Shown here piece by piece: positions 33,750 through 43,049 of a stretch of 64,000 bases of DNA (its first letter is position 1; each line of letters starts with the position of its first letter). Source of the stretch: Myxococcales bacterium (GTDB lineage Bacteria; Myxococcota; Myxococcia; Myxococcales; Myxococcaceae); NCBI GenBank assembly GCA_016191815.1, contig JACPVI010000025.1, forward strand, positions 1 through 64,000. The letters are read 5' to 3'. The notes under the pieces were generated by a model. That model did not search any database. It worked only from the letters and a program-made list of their open reading frames with translations, and had not been told where the DNA came from. Position numbers and translations under genes: made by a program.

Positions 33750-34931
33750 TCAACCCAGCTGCTTCTCGTAGATCCGGTACGTCTTGTACCGCCGCGCGCC
33801 CATCGACTCGACCGCGCGGTTGATGAGGTCGTTGTCCTCGGCGGTCCAGCCCAGCTCCCCGCCGGTGAAGCCGAGCTTCCGCGCCGCGTGCATGGTGTCC
33901 AGGTACAACAGCGCGTCCAGGCCGCGGCGGCGGAAGCCGGGCTTGATCCCCAACAGCAGCACCCGCACCCGGTCGATCCCCCGCGCCGCCCAGAGGAGCC
34001 TCAAAAGCCCCACTGGCAGCCCGAAGGTAGTGAGCCGGCCGTTCGCCGCGCGGATGGCGACGTTCGAGTCGGGAAGAGTGAGAGAGAACGCCGCCGGCTC
34101 TCCCAAAACCTCTGCGATCAGGCACAGCTCGGGGCGGATCTGCACCAGAGGCCTCAGCCGCACCGCGAAGGCGTCGAACTCCTCGTCGCTCAGCGGAACG
34201 AAGCCCCAGCTCCGCTCCAGCATCGCGTTGTAGATGCTCTTGATCCGCCGGATCTCCTGCGGGAGCGCTCGCATGTCGATCGGCCGGACGCGCACGCCCT
34301 CTTGCTCGCGCACCTTCTCGGCCACGCGCACCACCTTGTCCGGCGGCGCCACCGAGGTGGAAAGCTCCCAGGCCCACAGGTCCTTGCACTTCTCCAGGCC
34401 CGCGCCCTTGAGCAGCGCATCGAAGGTGGGCGGGTTGTACGGCATCATCATCGCCGGCGGGTGCTCGAAGCCTTCGACCAGCACGCCGCAGTCGTGGTTG
34501 AACGACAGGTTGACCGGGCCGATGAGCTGCTTCATCCCGCCCCGGCGCACCCACTCCGCGGCTGCGTCCACCAGCGCGCAGGCCACCGCCGGGTCGTCCT
34601 CCGACTCGAACATGCCGAAGAAGCCGCACTCGGTGTTGTGGAACTGGTTGTAGTGCGAGTCGTTGATGGCGGCGATTCGCCCGGCGACGCGCCCGCCCCG
34701 CCGCGCCAGGAACAGCGCCAGCTCCGCGTGCCCGAGGAAGGGATTCTTCGCAGGATCGAGGAAGTCCCTCCGCTCGGCGAGGATCGGCGGGACGAAGTTC
34801 GGATCGCCCCGGTACAGCCTTAGCTGCAGCTTTAGGAACTCGTCCCGATCCTTCGGGGTACGGACCGGCTCCACGGAAACCTCGAGCGGCGGCCGGGCGG
34901 CCGGAGCCCCGGGATGCGTGGAGACCTGCAT
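33750..34931 (-). CDS. GNAT-like acyltransferase, bacterial ceramide synthase (bCerS) candidate, copy 2
   Basis: A 393-residue protein without signal peptide. It shows the conserved pattern of the long GNAT-type family found in sphingolipid loci: PNFVPPILAERRDFLDPAKNP near residue 45, the FFGMFESEDD segment, a RGGMKQLIGPVNLSFNHD segment and a C-terminal acetyl-CoA-like fold (IKPGFRRRGLDALLYLDTM). It is clearly a paralogue of the product of 35969-37147, with the same motif order and length. Expected role: N-acylation of 3-ketosphinganine to 3-oxoceramide. Its start overlaps the stop of the epimerase gene by one base (TGATG). Confidence 0.7.
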   Translation of the reverse strand: MQVSTHPGAPAARPPLEVSVEPVRTPKDRDEFLKLQLRLYRGDPNFVPPILAERRDFLDPAKNPFLGHAELALFLARRGGRVAGRIAAINDSHYNQFHNTECGFFGMFESEDDPAVACALVDAAAEWVRRGGMKQLIGPVNLSFNHDCGVLVEGFEHPPAMMMPYNPPTFDALLKGAGLEKCKDLWAWELSTSVAPPDKVVRVAEKVREQEGVRVRPIDMRALPQEIRRIKSIYNAMLERSWGFVPLSDEEFDAFAVRLRPLVQIRPELCLIAEVLGEPAAFSLTLPDSNVAIRAANGRLTTFGLPVGLLRLLWAARGIDRVRVLLLGIKPGFRRRGLDALLYLDTMHAARKLGFTGGELGWTAEDNDLINRAVESMGARRYKTYRIYEKQLG

Positions 34932-35935
34932 CAGAGCAGGCCCTCCTGGCGGTACCACTCCAGGGTGTGCCGGAGCCCTTCCCTGAGGTCCCGGGCAGCG
35001 GAGAAGTCGATCTCCTCTTTCGCGCGCGCGGGCGAGCAGGTCCACGCCGGCTGCCGCATCTCGCGGGCCTTGTCCCGGCTGAGGAGCGGCACCTGCTTGG
35101 TGAAGCGGCCGGCCAGCTCGCTGCCGAGGCCGACCGCGTAGCCCACCGCCTCCGGGAGCGGGAACACCCGCGCCCTCCTCCCGTTCAGCGCGTGGGAGAG
35201 CGCGTCGCAGAACTCCTCCCAGCTATAGGCGTGAGGGTCCGCCACGAAGTAGATGCCCTGGGTCGGATCGTCCTGGGAGATGGTCTTCCCGCGGGTCGAG
35301 GCGGCCACCAGCGCCTCGCAGAGATCGTCGACATGGATGAACGAGTACTGCTTGGGACCGAGCCCCGCCTTGAGGAAGACGCCGAGCCTCCCCATGGCGA
35401 GGAGCGGCGGCAGGTTGATGCTGTCCCCCGGCCCGTAGACGATCGGCGGCCGGACGATGACCGACGGCACCCGGTCGGCGTACTGGCGGACTGCGATCTC
35501 ACCGCCGAGCTTGCTCTTGCCGTAGGTGGAGATCGGCGCGGGCGGCTCCTCCTCGCGCCTGGGCCGATCGATGGCTGCGGGGCCGGCGGCGGAGAGGGAC
35601 GAGCAGTAGACCAGCCTGGGCGGCCGCTCGAGCCGCGCCAGCGCGTGGCAGAGCAGGCGGGTGCCTTCGGCATTCGCCCGGTAGTAGTCCTCGGCGGCGC
35701 GTGCCTTCACCACGCCGGCCAAGTGCTGCACGCATTCGACGCCCTTCACCGCCTCGTCGAGGCCGTCGCCGGTGACGAGATCGCCCACCGCGAAGCGCAG
35801 GCCGGGGATCTTGTCCAGCTCGGCGCGGTTGGAGCTTCGGCGGACCAGCGCGGTGACGGTGTGCCCTCGCGCCGCGAGCGTCCGGGCCAGGTTCCCGCCC
35901 ACGAAGCCGGAGGCGCCGGTGATGAGGTAGTGCAT
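34931..35935 (-). CDS. NAD-dependent epimerase/dehydratase, ceramide reductase (CerR) candidate
   Basis: A 334-residue extended short-chain dehydrogenase. The nucleotide site is GASGFVG (7-13), and the catalytic YGKSK (YxxxK) follows a Ser ~25 residues earlier (YCSSLSAAG). The pattern RPPIVYGPGD is typical of the extended family. Alone it could act on nucleotide sugars or steroids. Placed between two ceramide-synthase-like genes and behind serine palmitoyltransferase, it best fits CerR, which reduces the 3-keto group of the ceramide precursor in Caulobacter. Confidence 0.82.
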   Translation of the reverse strand: MHYLITGASGFVGGNLARTLAARGHTVTALVRRSSNRAELDKIPGLRFAVGDLVTGDGLDEAVKGVECVQHLAGVVKARAAEDYYRANAEGTRLLCHALARLERPPRLVYCSSLSAAGPAAIDRPRREEEPPAPISTYGKSKLGGEIAVRQYADRVPSVIVRPPIVYGPGDSINLPPLLAMGRLGVFLKAGLGPKQYSFIHVDDLCEALVAASTRGKTISQDDPTQGIYFVADPHAYSWEEFCDALSHALNGRRARVFPLPEAVGYAVGLGSELAGRFTKQVPLLSRDKAREMRQPAWTCSPARAKEEIDFSAARDLREGLRHTLEWYRQEGLL

Positions 35936-35968
35936 GTCCTTCTCCTCCGGCAGCGCGGCCGGCTCGGG

Positions 35969-37147
35969 TCAAATCGCCCGCTCGTAGATCCGGTATGTCT
36001 TGTACTTCCTGCCGCCCATCGACTCGATGGCGCGGTTGACCAGGTGGTTGTCCTCGAGCGTCCAGGAAATCTCCCCGCCGGTGTACCCGAGCTCCCGGGC
36101 CGCCTTGAGCGTGTCGAGGTAGAGGATGGCGTCCAGCCCCCGGCGCCGGTAGCCCTCCTTGATGCCCAGGGTGATGAGCCGGAGCCGCTTGATCCGCCGC
36201 GCCGCCAACAAAAGCTTCACCAGCCCGATCGGCAGCCCGAAGCGGGTGAGCCTTCCGCCGGCAGCCTTGAGCGCCGGGTTGGCGTCGGGCAGCGTCATCG
36301 AGAACGCCACCGGCTCGCCCTTCACCTCGGCCAGGAGCAACAGCTTGGGGACCACGAGCTGCTTGAGCTCGCGCGCCATGTGATCGAACTCGGCGTCGGT
36401 CATGGGCACGAAGCCCCAGTTCTTCTCCCAGGCGGAGTTGTAGATCTCCTTCACCCGCCGGACCTCGGACTCGAAGTCCTTCATGTTGACCGCGCGGACC
36501 ACCACGCCCTCGCGCTGGCGGACCTTCTCCGCGATGCGCGCCACCTTCTCCGGCGGCGCCACCGAGGAGGACAGCTCCCACGCCCAGAGGTCCTTGGCCT
36601 TCTTGAAGCCGCAGGCCTCGTAGAGCGCCGGGTAGTAGCGAGGGTTGTAGGCCATCATCACCACCGGCGGAGCGTCGAAGCCCTCGACCAAGACCGAGCA
36701 CTCGTAGTTGGTGGAGAAGTTCATCGGACCGATCATCCGCCCGAAGCCCTGGGCCCCGCACCAGGTGGCCGCCGCCTCGAACAGGGCCCGCGCCACCCGC
36801 ACGTCGTCGGCACACTCGAACATCCCGAACGCCCCGAGTCGAGTGCCGTGGAACTCGTTGTAGCGGGGGTCGTTCACCCCGGCGATCCGGCCCACCACCT
36901 GGCCGCCCCTGCGCGCGAGGAACAGCGCGGCCTTGCCGAACTGGAACCAGGGGTTCTTCCGCGGATCGAGGAAGTCCTTCCTCTCCATCAAGAGCGGCGG
37001 GACGAAGTTGGGGTCGTCGCGGTACAGCTCGTAAGGGAAGAGCACAAAGGCGTCCCGGTCCCGGGGGGACTGCACCGGGGTGACGGTGACGTCGCTCGGT
37101 GCGGGCGCCGGCTCGCGCTGGCTCATCTTCGCCGCGGGGACCGCCAT
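35969..37147 (-). CDS. GNAT-like acyltransferase, bacterial ceramide synthase (bCerS) candidate, copy 1
   Basis: A 392-residue protein, paralogous to the product of 33750-34931 throughout. Shared blocks include PNFVPPLLMERKDFLDPRKNP, GAFGMFECADD, IGPMNFSTNYE and the C-terminal IKEGYRRRGLDAILYLDTL plus YKTYRIYE. It follows serine palmitoyltransferase after only 4 bases, so the two are almost certainly co-translated. This makes it the more likely main acyltransferase of the pair. The ATG at 37147 gives the family N-terminus; a longer upstream frame reads into the neighbouring gene. Confidence 0.72.
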   Translation of the reverse strand: MAVPAAKMSQREPAPAPSDVTVTPVQSPRDRDAFVLFPYELYRDDPNFVPPLLMERKDFLDPRKNPWFQFGKAALFLARRGGQVVGRIAGVNDPRYNEFHGTRLGAFGMFECADDVRVARALFEAAATWCGAQGFGRMIGPMNFSTNYECSVLVEGFDAPPVVMMAYNPRYYPALYEACGFKKAKDLWAWELSSSVAPPEKVARIAEKVRQREGVVVRAVNMKDFESEVRRVKEIYNSAWEKNWGFVPMTDAEFDHMARELKQLVVPKLLLLAEVKGEPVAFSMTLPDANPALKAAGGRLTRFGLPIGLVKLLLAARRIKRLRLITLGIKEGYRRRGLDAILYLDTLKAARELGYTGGEISWTLEDNHLVNRAIESMGGRKYKTYRIYERAI

Positions 37148-37151
37148 GGGC

Positions 37152-38687
37152 TCAGGCCTCCGGCTGCTTGCCGTTCTTGATAAACAGGTTGGCGCCCTTC
37201 TCGAGGAGAAGGCCGGGGATCTCCCCACGCCGCTCCCAGAGTCGGAGCGGGGTCTTGGAGAGCCGCTTCAAGTCCTCGGGCTGGAGATTCGCGGCGCGCC
37301 AGGTGAGCGTCTCCACCGCGTCGAAGAGCTTATTGGCCATCTCGCGGGAGGACAGCTTCGTTAGCTGCCCGAGCGAGAAGCCCTGCTCGGCGGCGAGCCC
37401 CGCCGAAGTCTTGGCCCACCGCTGGGAGGCCTGGTTGGCGCGCACGAAGGAGCCGGGCCGGGCCACCTTCACCGGCACGTAGGTCGATGGCCGGGCGTGG
37501 GGGATGATGCCCATCTTCCGGCCGACCCGCTCGAACGCGTCGAGGACTCGGTCGAGCTGCTCGTCGGTGTGGGTGGCCATGTAGCTGGTGCGGATGAGCG
37601 CGTGGCCGGGCTCCACCGCGGGCGGGATGACGGGGTTGGCGAAGACTCCGGTCTCGAAGAGCGCCTTCCAGAACCGGAAGCACTTCACCTGGTCGCCGAT
37701 CAGCACCGGCACCACCGGGGTGACGCTCACTCCGGTGTCGAAGCCCATCGCCCGAAAGCCGTTGTGCATCTTCTCGGCGATGTCGAGCAGCCGCGAGCGG
37801 CGCTGTGGCTCCGACTCGACGATCTCCAGCGCCTCGAGGGCGGAAGCCACCGAGGCGGGGGTGATCGACGCGGAGAAGATGATCGGCCGCGCCTTGTGCT
37901 TGATGTAGTTGATGACCTCGAACGGGCCGGCGAGGACGCCTCCCAGCGAGGCGAAGCTCTTCGAGAAGGTGCCCATCACCACGTCGGTCTGGGCCTCGAG
38001 CCCGAAGTACTCCGAGGTCCCCCGCCCGTGTGCGCCGAGCACGCCCAGCCCGTGCGCGTCGTCGACCAGCACCCGCGCGCCGTACTTCTGGGCCAGCTCG
38101 ACGATCTTGGGCAGGTTGCAGAGATCTCCCTCCATCGAGAAGACGCCATCGGAGGCGATCAGCTTGCCCGCGTTCGGCTTGGCCGCGGCGAGCAACGACT
38201 CCAGATTCTCCATGTCGTTGTGGCGGTACTTCCGCTCCTCTCCGAACGAGAGCCGGATCCCATCCACCAGCGAGGCGTGGTTGGCCCGGTCGGAGAAGAC
38301 CACGTCGTGCCGCCCCAGCAGGGCGCTCATCGCGGCCAGGTTCGTCTGGAAGCCGGTGGACACCACCACCGCCGCCTCGCGGTTGAGGAAGCGCGCCAGG
38401 CGGGCCTCCAGCTCCTCGTGCAGCTCCAGCGTGCCGTTGAGCAGCCGCGAGCCGGAGCAGGTGGTGCCGAATCTCTTCAGGGCCGAGAGCGCCGCCTCCT
38501 TCACCCGGGGATCGCTGGCGAGCCCGAGATAGTTGTTGGAGCCGGCCATCACCACCCTTCGGCCTTCGATCTCCACCTCGGTCGAGCCGTGGATGGCCTG
38601 GATGGCCCGGAAGTAAGGGTACAGGCCGGTGGCCTTGGCGATCTTGTAGTCCTTCCACGAGGCGCATTTGTCGAAGATGTCTGCCAT
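37152..38687 (-). CDS. spt: serine palmitoyltransferase-like alpha-oxoamine synthase
   Basis: A 511-residue PLP enzyme of fold type I. The PLP lysine is Lys243 in GTFSKSFASLGG, the serine-palmitoyltransferase-type version of this motif, unlike the TLGKA of AONS/KBL enzymes. Other sites are NYLGLA (52-57), His137 in NHASLVDG and VDDAHGLGV (208-216). The expected reaction is L-serine plus a palmitoyl thioester to 3-ketosphinganine, CO2 and CoA or ACP. It is ~100 residues longer than usual, with a charged C-terminal extension (from ~410). First gene of the minus-strand ceramide-like block. Confidence 0.85.
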   Translation of the reverse strand: MADIFDKCASWKDYKIAKATGLYPYFRAIQAIHGSTEVEIEGRRVVMAGSNNYLGLASDPRVKEAALSALKRFGTTCSGSRLLNGTLELHEELEARLARFLNREAAVVVSTGFQTNLAAMSALLGRHDVVFSDRANHASLVDGIRLSFGEERKYRHNDMENLESLLAAAKPNAGKLIASDGVFSMEGDLCNLPKIVELAQKYGARVLVDDAHGLGVLGAHGRGTSEYFGLEAQTDVVMGTFSKSFASLGGVLAGPFEVINYIKHKARPIIFSASITPASVASALEALEIVESEPQRRSRLLDIAEKMHNGFRAMGFDTGVSVTPVVPVLIGDQVKCFRFWKALFETGVFANPVIPPAVEPGHALIRTSYMATHTDEQLDRVLDAFERVGRKMGIIPHARPSTYVPVKVARPGSFVRANQASQRWAKTSAGLAAEQGFSLGQLTKLSSREMANKLFDAVETLTWRAANLQPEDLKRLSKTPLRLWERRGEIPGLLLEKGANLFIKNGKQPEA

Positions 38688-38773
38688 ACGAAGACCGCTC
38701 CGTGGGCCGGGGCTTTCGGGCGTACTGCCGGTAGGTCGGGCGCCTTGTACGGAGGGGGCTGAGCGGGTGTCAA

Positions 38774-40048
38774 GTGGGCCTGTGGGCGACCGTCCGGCAA
38801 ATCTTGTGGAAATTCCGGTCGATGCCCGCGCCCGAGCGCTCGATCGAAGACCTGGTCGAAGCGGCCTTGCCCTCGCTGGTGCTCTTGCTCAACACCCGGC
38901 CCGACGGCAAGCGCAGCTACGGCTCGGGGCTGCTGCTCGATGACCAGGGCACGGTCCTCACCAACTTGCACGTGGTGGCCAACGCCGAGTCGCTGTCGGC
39001 GATGCTCTACCGGGCTGACCGAGTCAGCTACACCCCTGCGGATGGAGGCCTGTGGCGCTTCCTCTTCGAGAACTCGCACGAGATCAAAGGCGCCTTCTTG
39101 GTCCGCGCCGATCCGACGCTCGATCTGGCGGTGGTCCGCGTTGACGCCGACACCTCGGCCTTGCCTGCGCGTCGAATCAGTGAAGGGGGCCGGCGAAGGC
39201 CAGTCGTGGGTGTGGATCTCGGGCCGCAACCTCGACGGCAGCGTGTACCAGCACTCGGAGCTTTGGGTGAGGGACGGAGCCGCCTGGCGCGCGCATCTCG
39301 CCCCCTCGCCGCCCGAGGCTCCGAGGCGAGGCAGGGTGGTGCGACCGAGCCCGGTGCGGCCGGCAGGCGGGAGCGACGTGCGGATCGAATGGAAGAAGAC
39401 GTCCTGGAAGTATCCGGGAGCGGCCACCTTCCTCGACGAGGCGCGGCGGCTGGTCGCCAGCGTGGAAGACGACGTGACTGGAGCCAGCCAACTGGTTGCG
39501 ATCGACGTCGACTCTCCGGAACGCACGATCACGCTGGCCACCTTCGACTCTCCGGTCGAGTCAGTGGCCTGCGCCGACGGCCTCCCCGAGAGGTGCGCGG
39601 CGATCGTGCCCCTCGAGGCTGGCGGTAACGAGTTGCTGTGGGTGGAAGGGGCGACCCGGCTTCCGGGGCCTTGGAATGGAATAGCCCGGCTATTCCCGAG
39701 CTCGGTGTCGCCCGACGGACGCTGGATCGCGGTGCAGGCGGATCAAAGCGGCCGGGACGCCGATCACCTGATGGCGCTCGACCGGCCGAGCGGGCAGATC
39801 GTCGCCGTGCATCGGCGCAGCTCAGATCTCGAACCGAGCGGGTGGCGGCTCGGGCGGGACCCTCGGCTGGTGGTGCGCATCGCCGGCGGCCTTGCGGCGC
39901 CTCTGTTCAGCTTGGATCCGCGAAGCGGAGTGTCCCAGGCACCACCGGGCCCAGCGTGGAAGAGCTGAGCCCCGGGGGACACTGGGCGTTGGGAATGGAT
40001 GACTCCAGCGAGCAGCTCTACATCGGCCGAATCGTCCTTCCCGAGTAG
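38774..40048 (+). pseudogene. frameshifted trypsin-like protease / beta-propeller gene
   Basis: Three frames are needed. The first (GTG 38774 or ATG 38822 to ~39180) encodes the start of an HtrA-like serine protease: YGSGLLLDDQGTVLTNLHVVA with the catalytic His, and DPTLDLAVVRVD with the Asp. No GNSGG serine motif follows. From ~39180 to ~39960 another frame encodes WD40-like propeller blades (SVSPDGRWIAVQAD). The last blade (SPGGHWALGMDD) and the stop at 40048 lie in the first frame again. One extra and one missing base would explain this. Either a decaying gene or assembly errors. A GTG at 39180 could start a separate propeller gene. Confidence 0.65.
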
Positions 40049-40225
40049 CCAAACAGGTTCCACCGCTTCGACGGACCTGCAGGGGGAGGTAGCTGTTGCG
40101 CCCGGCGAAGCCGGCGAGATAGCGTCCGCGCCCTCGTCCACCGAATCAAGAGGTTTCGCCTCCAGGGGCGAAGGGTGCGGGGGTCGGCCGTTCGGTGGCC
40201 GGGAAGACCCGCCGCGGAGGAGAAG

Positions 40226-41419
40226 ATGAACAGCCAGGAGCTGACCAGCAGGTTCGCCCTAACCCACGACCCCGAGAGCAGCCGCCGGACCATCTGTGGG
40301 ACGGACGTGATCATCCACTGTCACCATTACAACTCGCGCATCCAGCGGACAATCGAGGGAGCCGCGGGGATCGACGGGAAGAAGATCTTCGTCCGGGCTG
40401 CGGAGTCCGTGTTCTCCGGGATGATCCGTCAGGCGATCCGGCCAGGAGACTCCACCGCGGAGAAGTGGGAGATCGCCGCGGCGCTCTACTCCCACCTCGG
40501 GTATGGCAAGCTCGACCTCTCCTCGCTCTCCACGGGGCTCGCGCTGGGCACTCAGTCCCACTTCGTGGAGGGATGGAACGCCGGCTTCCCCGAGCGCAAG
40601 ACGCCGGTGTGCTCGCTGACCTCCGGCTACTTGCAAGCCGCTCACTTGGTGGTGACCGGCGATCCGGTCAGTGTCCGGGAGGAGGAATGCATGGTGGGCG
40701 GGGCAAAGGTGTGCCGCTTCGCAGTGAACCGCAGCCGCACCGAGCCTGCCGCCACCTATCAGAGGCGGCCCGTCCCCGGCCCGACCGGGAAGCCGAGCAC
40801 CCCGGCCCCGTCGAACATCGACCAGAAGAAGATCACCGAGGCCCTGGTCGCGATGCCGATTCACGGGAACAACGACGGGCTCCTCCCGGCCTTCAACGTC
40901 TACCTCGCCAATACCCCGATCGACTTCTACAACCTGGCTTGCTTCTCCTTCATCGAGGAGATGGACCGCTTGAAGATTGGCGCGGCGGCCAAGAGCCAGC
41001 TGATGGCCGACTCCGAGTACTGCGGCATCAACACCTTCCAGGGGATCATCTCCTCGCCGGAGTGGGCCGGGTTGGTCGGGCCGATGATCAAGGACCAGCA
41101 GCGAGACACCATGCACGGCATCGTGGCGGTGAGCAACGCGCTGGGCTGGGGAAACTGGCAGATCGTCGAGCACACTCCTGCCCAGAGCCTGCGGCTGGAG
41201 TCTCGAAACGGCTACGAGGCCACCGGCTTCCTCGAGCTCCGCGGGAAGTCCCAGGTGCCGAGCTGCCTGATGCTCACCGGCGCCGCCGCCGGGATCATGG
41301 AGTTGGTCTACGGCGAGGGCTCGGAGCGCGAGCGGTTCGGCCAGTTCGCTTCCCGGGAGACCACTTGCCGCTCCTGCGGAGGTGAGGCCTGCGGCTTCGA
41401 GGTGACGGAGGCGTCGTGA
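40226..41419 (+). CDS. tandem V4R-domain protein
   Basis: A 397-residue protein. It has two copies of the V4R (4-vinyl reductase) domain, each ending in the family Cys signature: EEECMVGGAKVCRFAV near residue 155 and ETTCRSCGGEACGFEV at the C-terminus. V4R domains bind small molecules such as tetrapyrroles or hydrocarbons and are common sensors in two-component systems. It sits immediately upstream of a histidine kinase with a 19-base gap, so it is a likely sensor partner. GGAGGAG precedes the ATG. Confidence 0.82.
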   Translation: MNSQELTSRFALTHDPESSRRTICGTDVIIHCHHYNSRIQRTIEGAAGIDGKKIFVRAAESVFSGMIRQAIRPGDSTAEKWEIAAALYSHLGYGKLDLSSLSTGLALGTQSHFVEGWNAGFPERKTPVCSLTSGYLQAAHLVVTGDPVSVREEECMVGGAKVCRFAVNRSRTEPAATYQRRPVPGPTGKPSTPAPSNIDQKKITEALVAMPIHGNNDGLLPAFNVYLANTPIDFYNLACFSFIEEMDRLKIGAAAKSQLMADSEYCGINTFQGIISSPEWAGLVGPMIKDQQRDTMHGIVAVSNALGWGNWQIVEHTPAQSLRLESRNGYEATGFLELRGKSQVPSCLMLTGAAAGIMELVYGEGSERERFGQFASRETTCRSCGGEACGFEVTEAS

Positions 41420-41438
41420 CGCCCTGCCGCCGGCTCAC

Positions 41439-43049
41439 ATGACCGCCCAGAGCAGCCCATCGGCGCGGGCGGAGGCATTCGCCGAGCAGGGCTCTCCGCT
41501 CTACCTGCTGGGGCTCGACCAGAGCCTGCAGATCCTGTCTGCGGACCGGCGCTTTGCGCAGGCCTTCTCCTTCGATGGGGAGTTGGTCGGCCGCCGGCTA
41601 GACGAGCTGTTCAGCCCCTCCGACCGGCTGGGAGTGGCCGATTTCTACGGAGGGCTGACCCGGTACCAATCCGGCTTCCTCGACGTGCTGGTCAGCCTCC
41701 GGCTCGGCAGCGCAGACCATCACACCCGCCTCCGCATGCGCTTGGAGGGGCAAAGCTGGTTGGCCTTCATCGAGCCGGTGGGCGGCCCGGGCTGTGCGGT
41801 GCACAATCTGCTCCTCAGCCGCGAATGGTGGCGAACGGTGGTGCGGGACGCCACCGACGGGATCGCCGTGGTGGCCCCGGACACACGCATCGTCGAGCAC
41901 AATCCCCGCTTCCTGGAGCTCTTGCGGCCTCGCTCGACCCATGGCGTCGCCCTGAGCGAGGAGTCCATCGCCGGTAAGCCGCTGTTCGAGCGAGTCGCCG
42001 GTTCCTCCTTCGCGCCGGTCGAGGAAGCGATGCGCGCCGCCAAGCCCAGGAGCCGGCGCTTCTCGGGGAGGATCGTCCATGGCAACCTCCACCTTCAAGT
42101 CTCGCTGACCCCGATCCTCGTCCCGGCGAGGGGTTTCACCGGCTGCTCTCTGGTGCTGCGCGATCTCACCGCCGAGGAAGAGGTGGCTCAGCTCAGGGCG
42201 CGCATCGCCCGCGAGGCGGGAATGTCAGAGGTGGCGACCGGGGTGCTCCACAACGTGGGAAATGCGCTGAACAGCGTGAACGTGTCCTCCCAGGTGCTGG
42301 CGGAGATGGCCCGCGCCTCCAAAGCCCAGAGCCTCGGGAAAGCGGCGGCGATGTTCGAGGAGCACCAGGGCGATCTCGGCGCCTTCCTGACCGGAGACCC
42401 CAAAGGCCAGCGCCTCCCCGGCTTTCTCAAGAGCCTGGCCGCCCACCTCCAGGGCGAGCGCGAGGCGCTCTTGCAGGAGGTCTCCAAGCTTCAACAGAAC
42501 GTCGAGCACATCAAGAGCATCATCGCCGCGCAGCAGACCTATTCCCGAAGCTCGCTCTACCTCGAGACGCTGTCGCTGCGGTCGGTGGTCGACACCGCGC
42601 TGGCGGTGAACGTGCTCAAGGCGACCCGAAGCGATATCCGGGTGGTGGTGGAATGCGGCGACTTCCCCCAGGTGGAGCTGGATCGCCACCGGGTGCTGCA
42701 GATCCTGGTCAACCTCTTGAGCAACGCCCGCCACGCGGTCCAGAGCGCCGAGAAGCCAGTCAAGGAGATCCGGGTCAAGGCGGAGCTGAGCGGCAACCTG
42801 GTGCGCGTCTCGGTGGCGGACAACGGGGCGGGCGTGCCTGACGAGGCTCGGCCGCGGATCTTCGAGCATGGCTTCACCACCAAGAAGAGCGGCCACGGCT
42901 TCGGGCTCCACTCGAGCGCCATCGCGGCCAGGGAGATGGGCGGGAGCCTCACCTTCCACAGCGACGGCCCCGGGCAGGGCGCCACCTTCATCCTCGAGGT
43001 CCCGGTGAGGTGCGGGGCGCGGGCGGCAGAGGAGGGCGGGCCGCGATGA
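41439..43049 (+). CDS. PAS-containing sensor histidine kinase
   Basis: A 536-residue soluble kinase with no membrane segments. Residues ~15-115 and ~130-240 look like PAS domains. The phospho-acceptor is probably His271 in GVLHNVGNALNS, an unusual H-box. Next comes a coiled-coil (KLQQNVEHIKSIIAAQQ), then the ATPase domain with N-box NLLSNARHAV, DNGAGV and GHGFGLHSSAIAAREMGG. Its stop overlaps the start of the GGDEF regulator (ATGA), which strongly suggests that pair as partners. Input probably comes from the V4R protein upstream. Confidence 0.9.
   Translation: MTAQSSPSARAEAFAEQGSPLYLLGLDQSLQILSADRRFAQAFSFDGELVGRRLDELFSPSDRLGVADFYGGLTRYQSGFLDVLVSLRLGSADHHTRLRMRLEGQSWLAFIEPVGGPGCAVHNLLLSREWWRTVVRDATDGIAVVAPDTRIVEHNPRFLELLRPRSTHGVALSEESIAGKPLFERVAGSSFAPVEEAMRAAKPRSRRFSGRIVHGNLHLQVSLTPILVPARGFTGCSLVLRDLTAEEEVAQLRARIAREAGMSEVATGVLHNVGNALNSVNVSSQVLAEMARASKAQSLGKAAAMFEEHQGDLGAFLTGDPKGQRLPGFLKSLAAHLQGEREALLQEVSKLQQNVEHIKSIIAAQQTYSRSSLYLETLSLRSVVDTALAVNVLKATRSDIRVVVECGDFPQVELDRHRVLQILVNLLSNARHAVQSAEKPVKEIRVKAELSGNLVRVSVADNGAGVPDEARPRIFEHGFTTKKSGHGFGLHSSAIAAREMGGSLTFHSDGPGQGATFILEVPVRCGARAAEEGGPR

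Noticed and set aside
37152-38687. Assignment as glycine C-acetyltransferase or 8-amino-7-oxononanoate synthase
   Set aside because: The PLP motif GTFSKSF and the ceramide-type neighbours favour serine palmitoyltransferase; no biotin or threonine genes are near.
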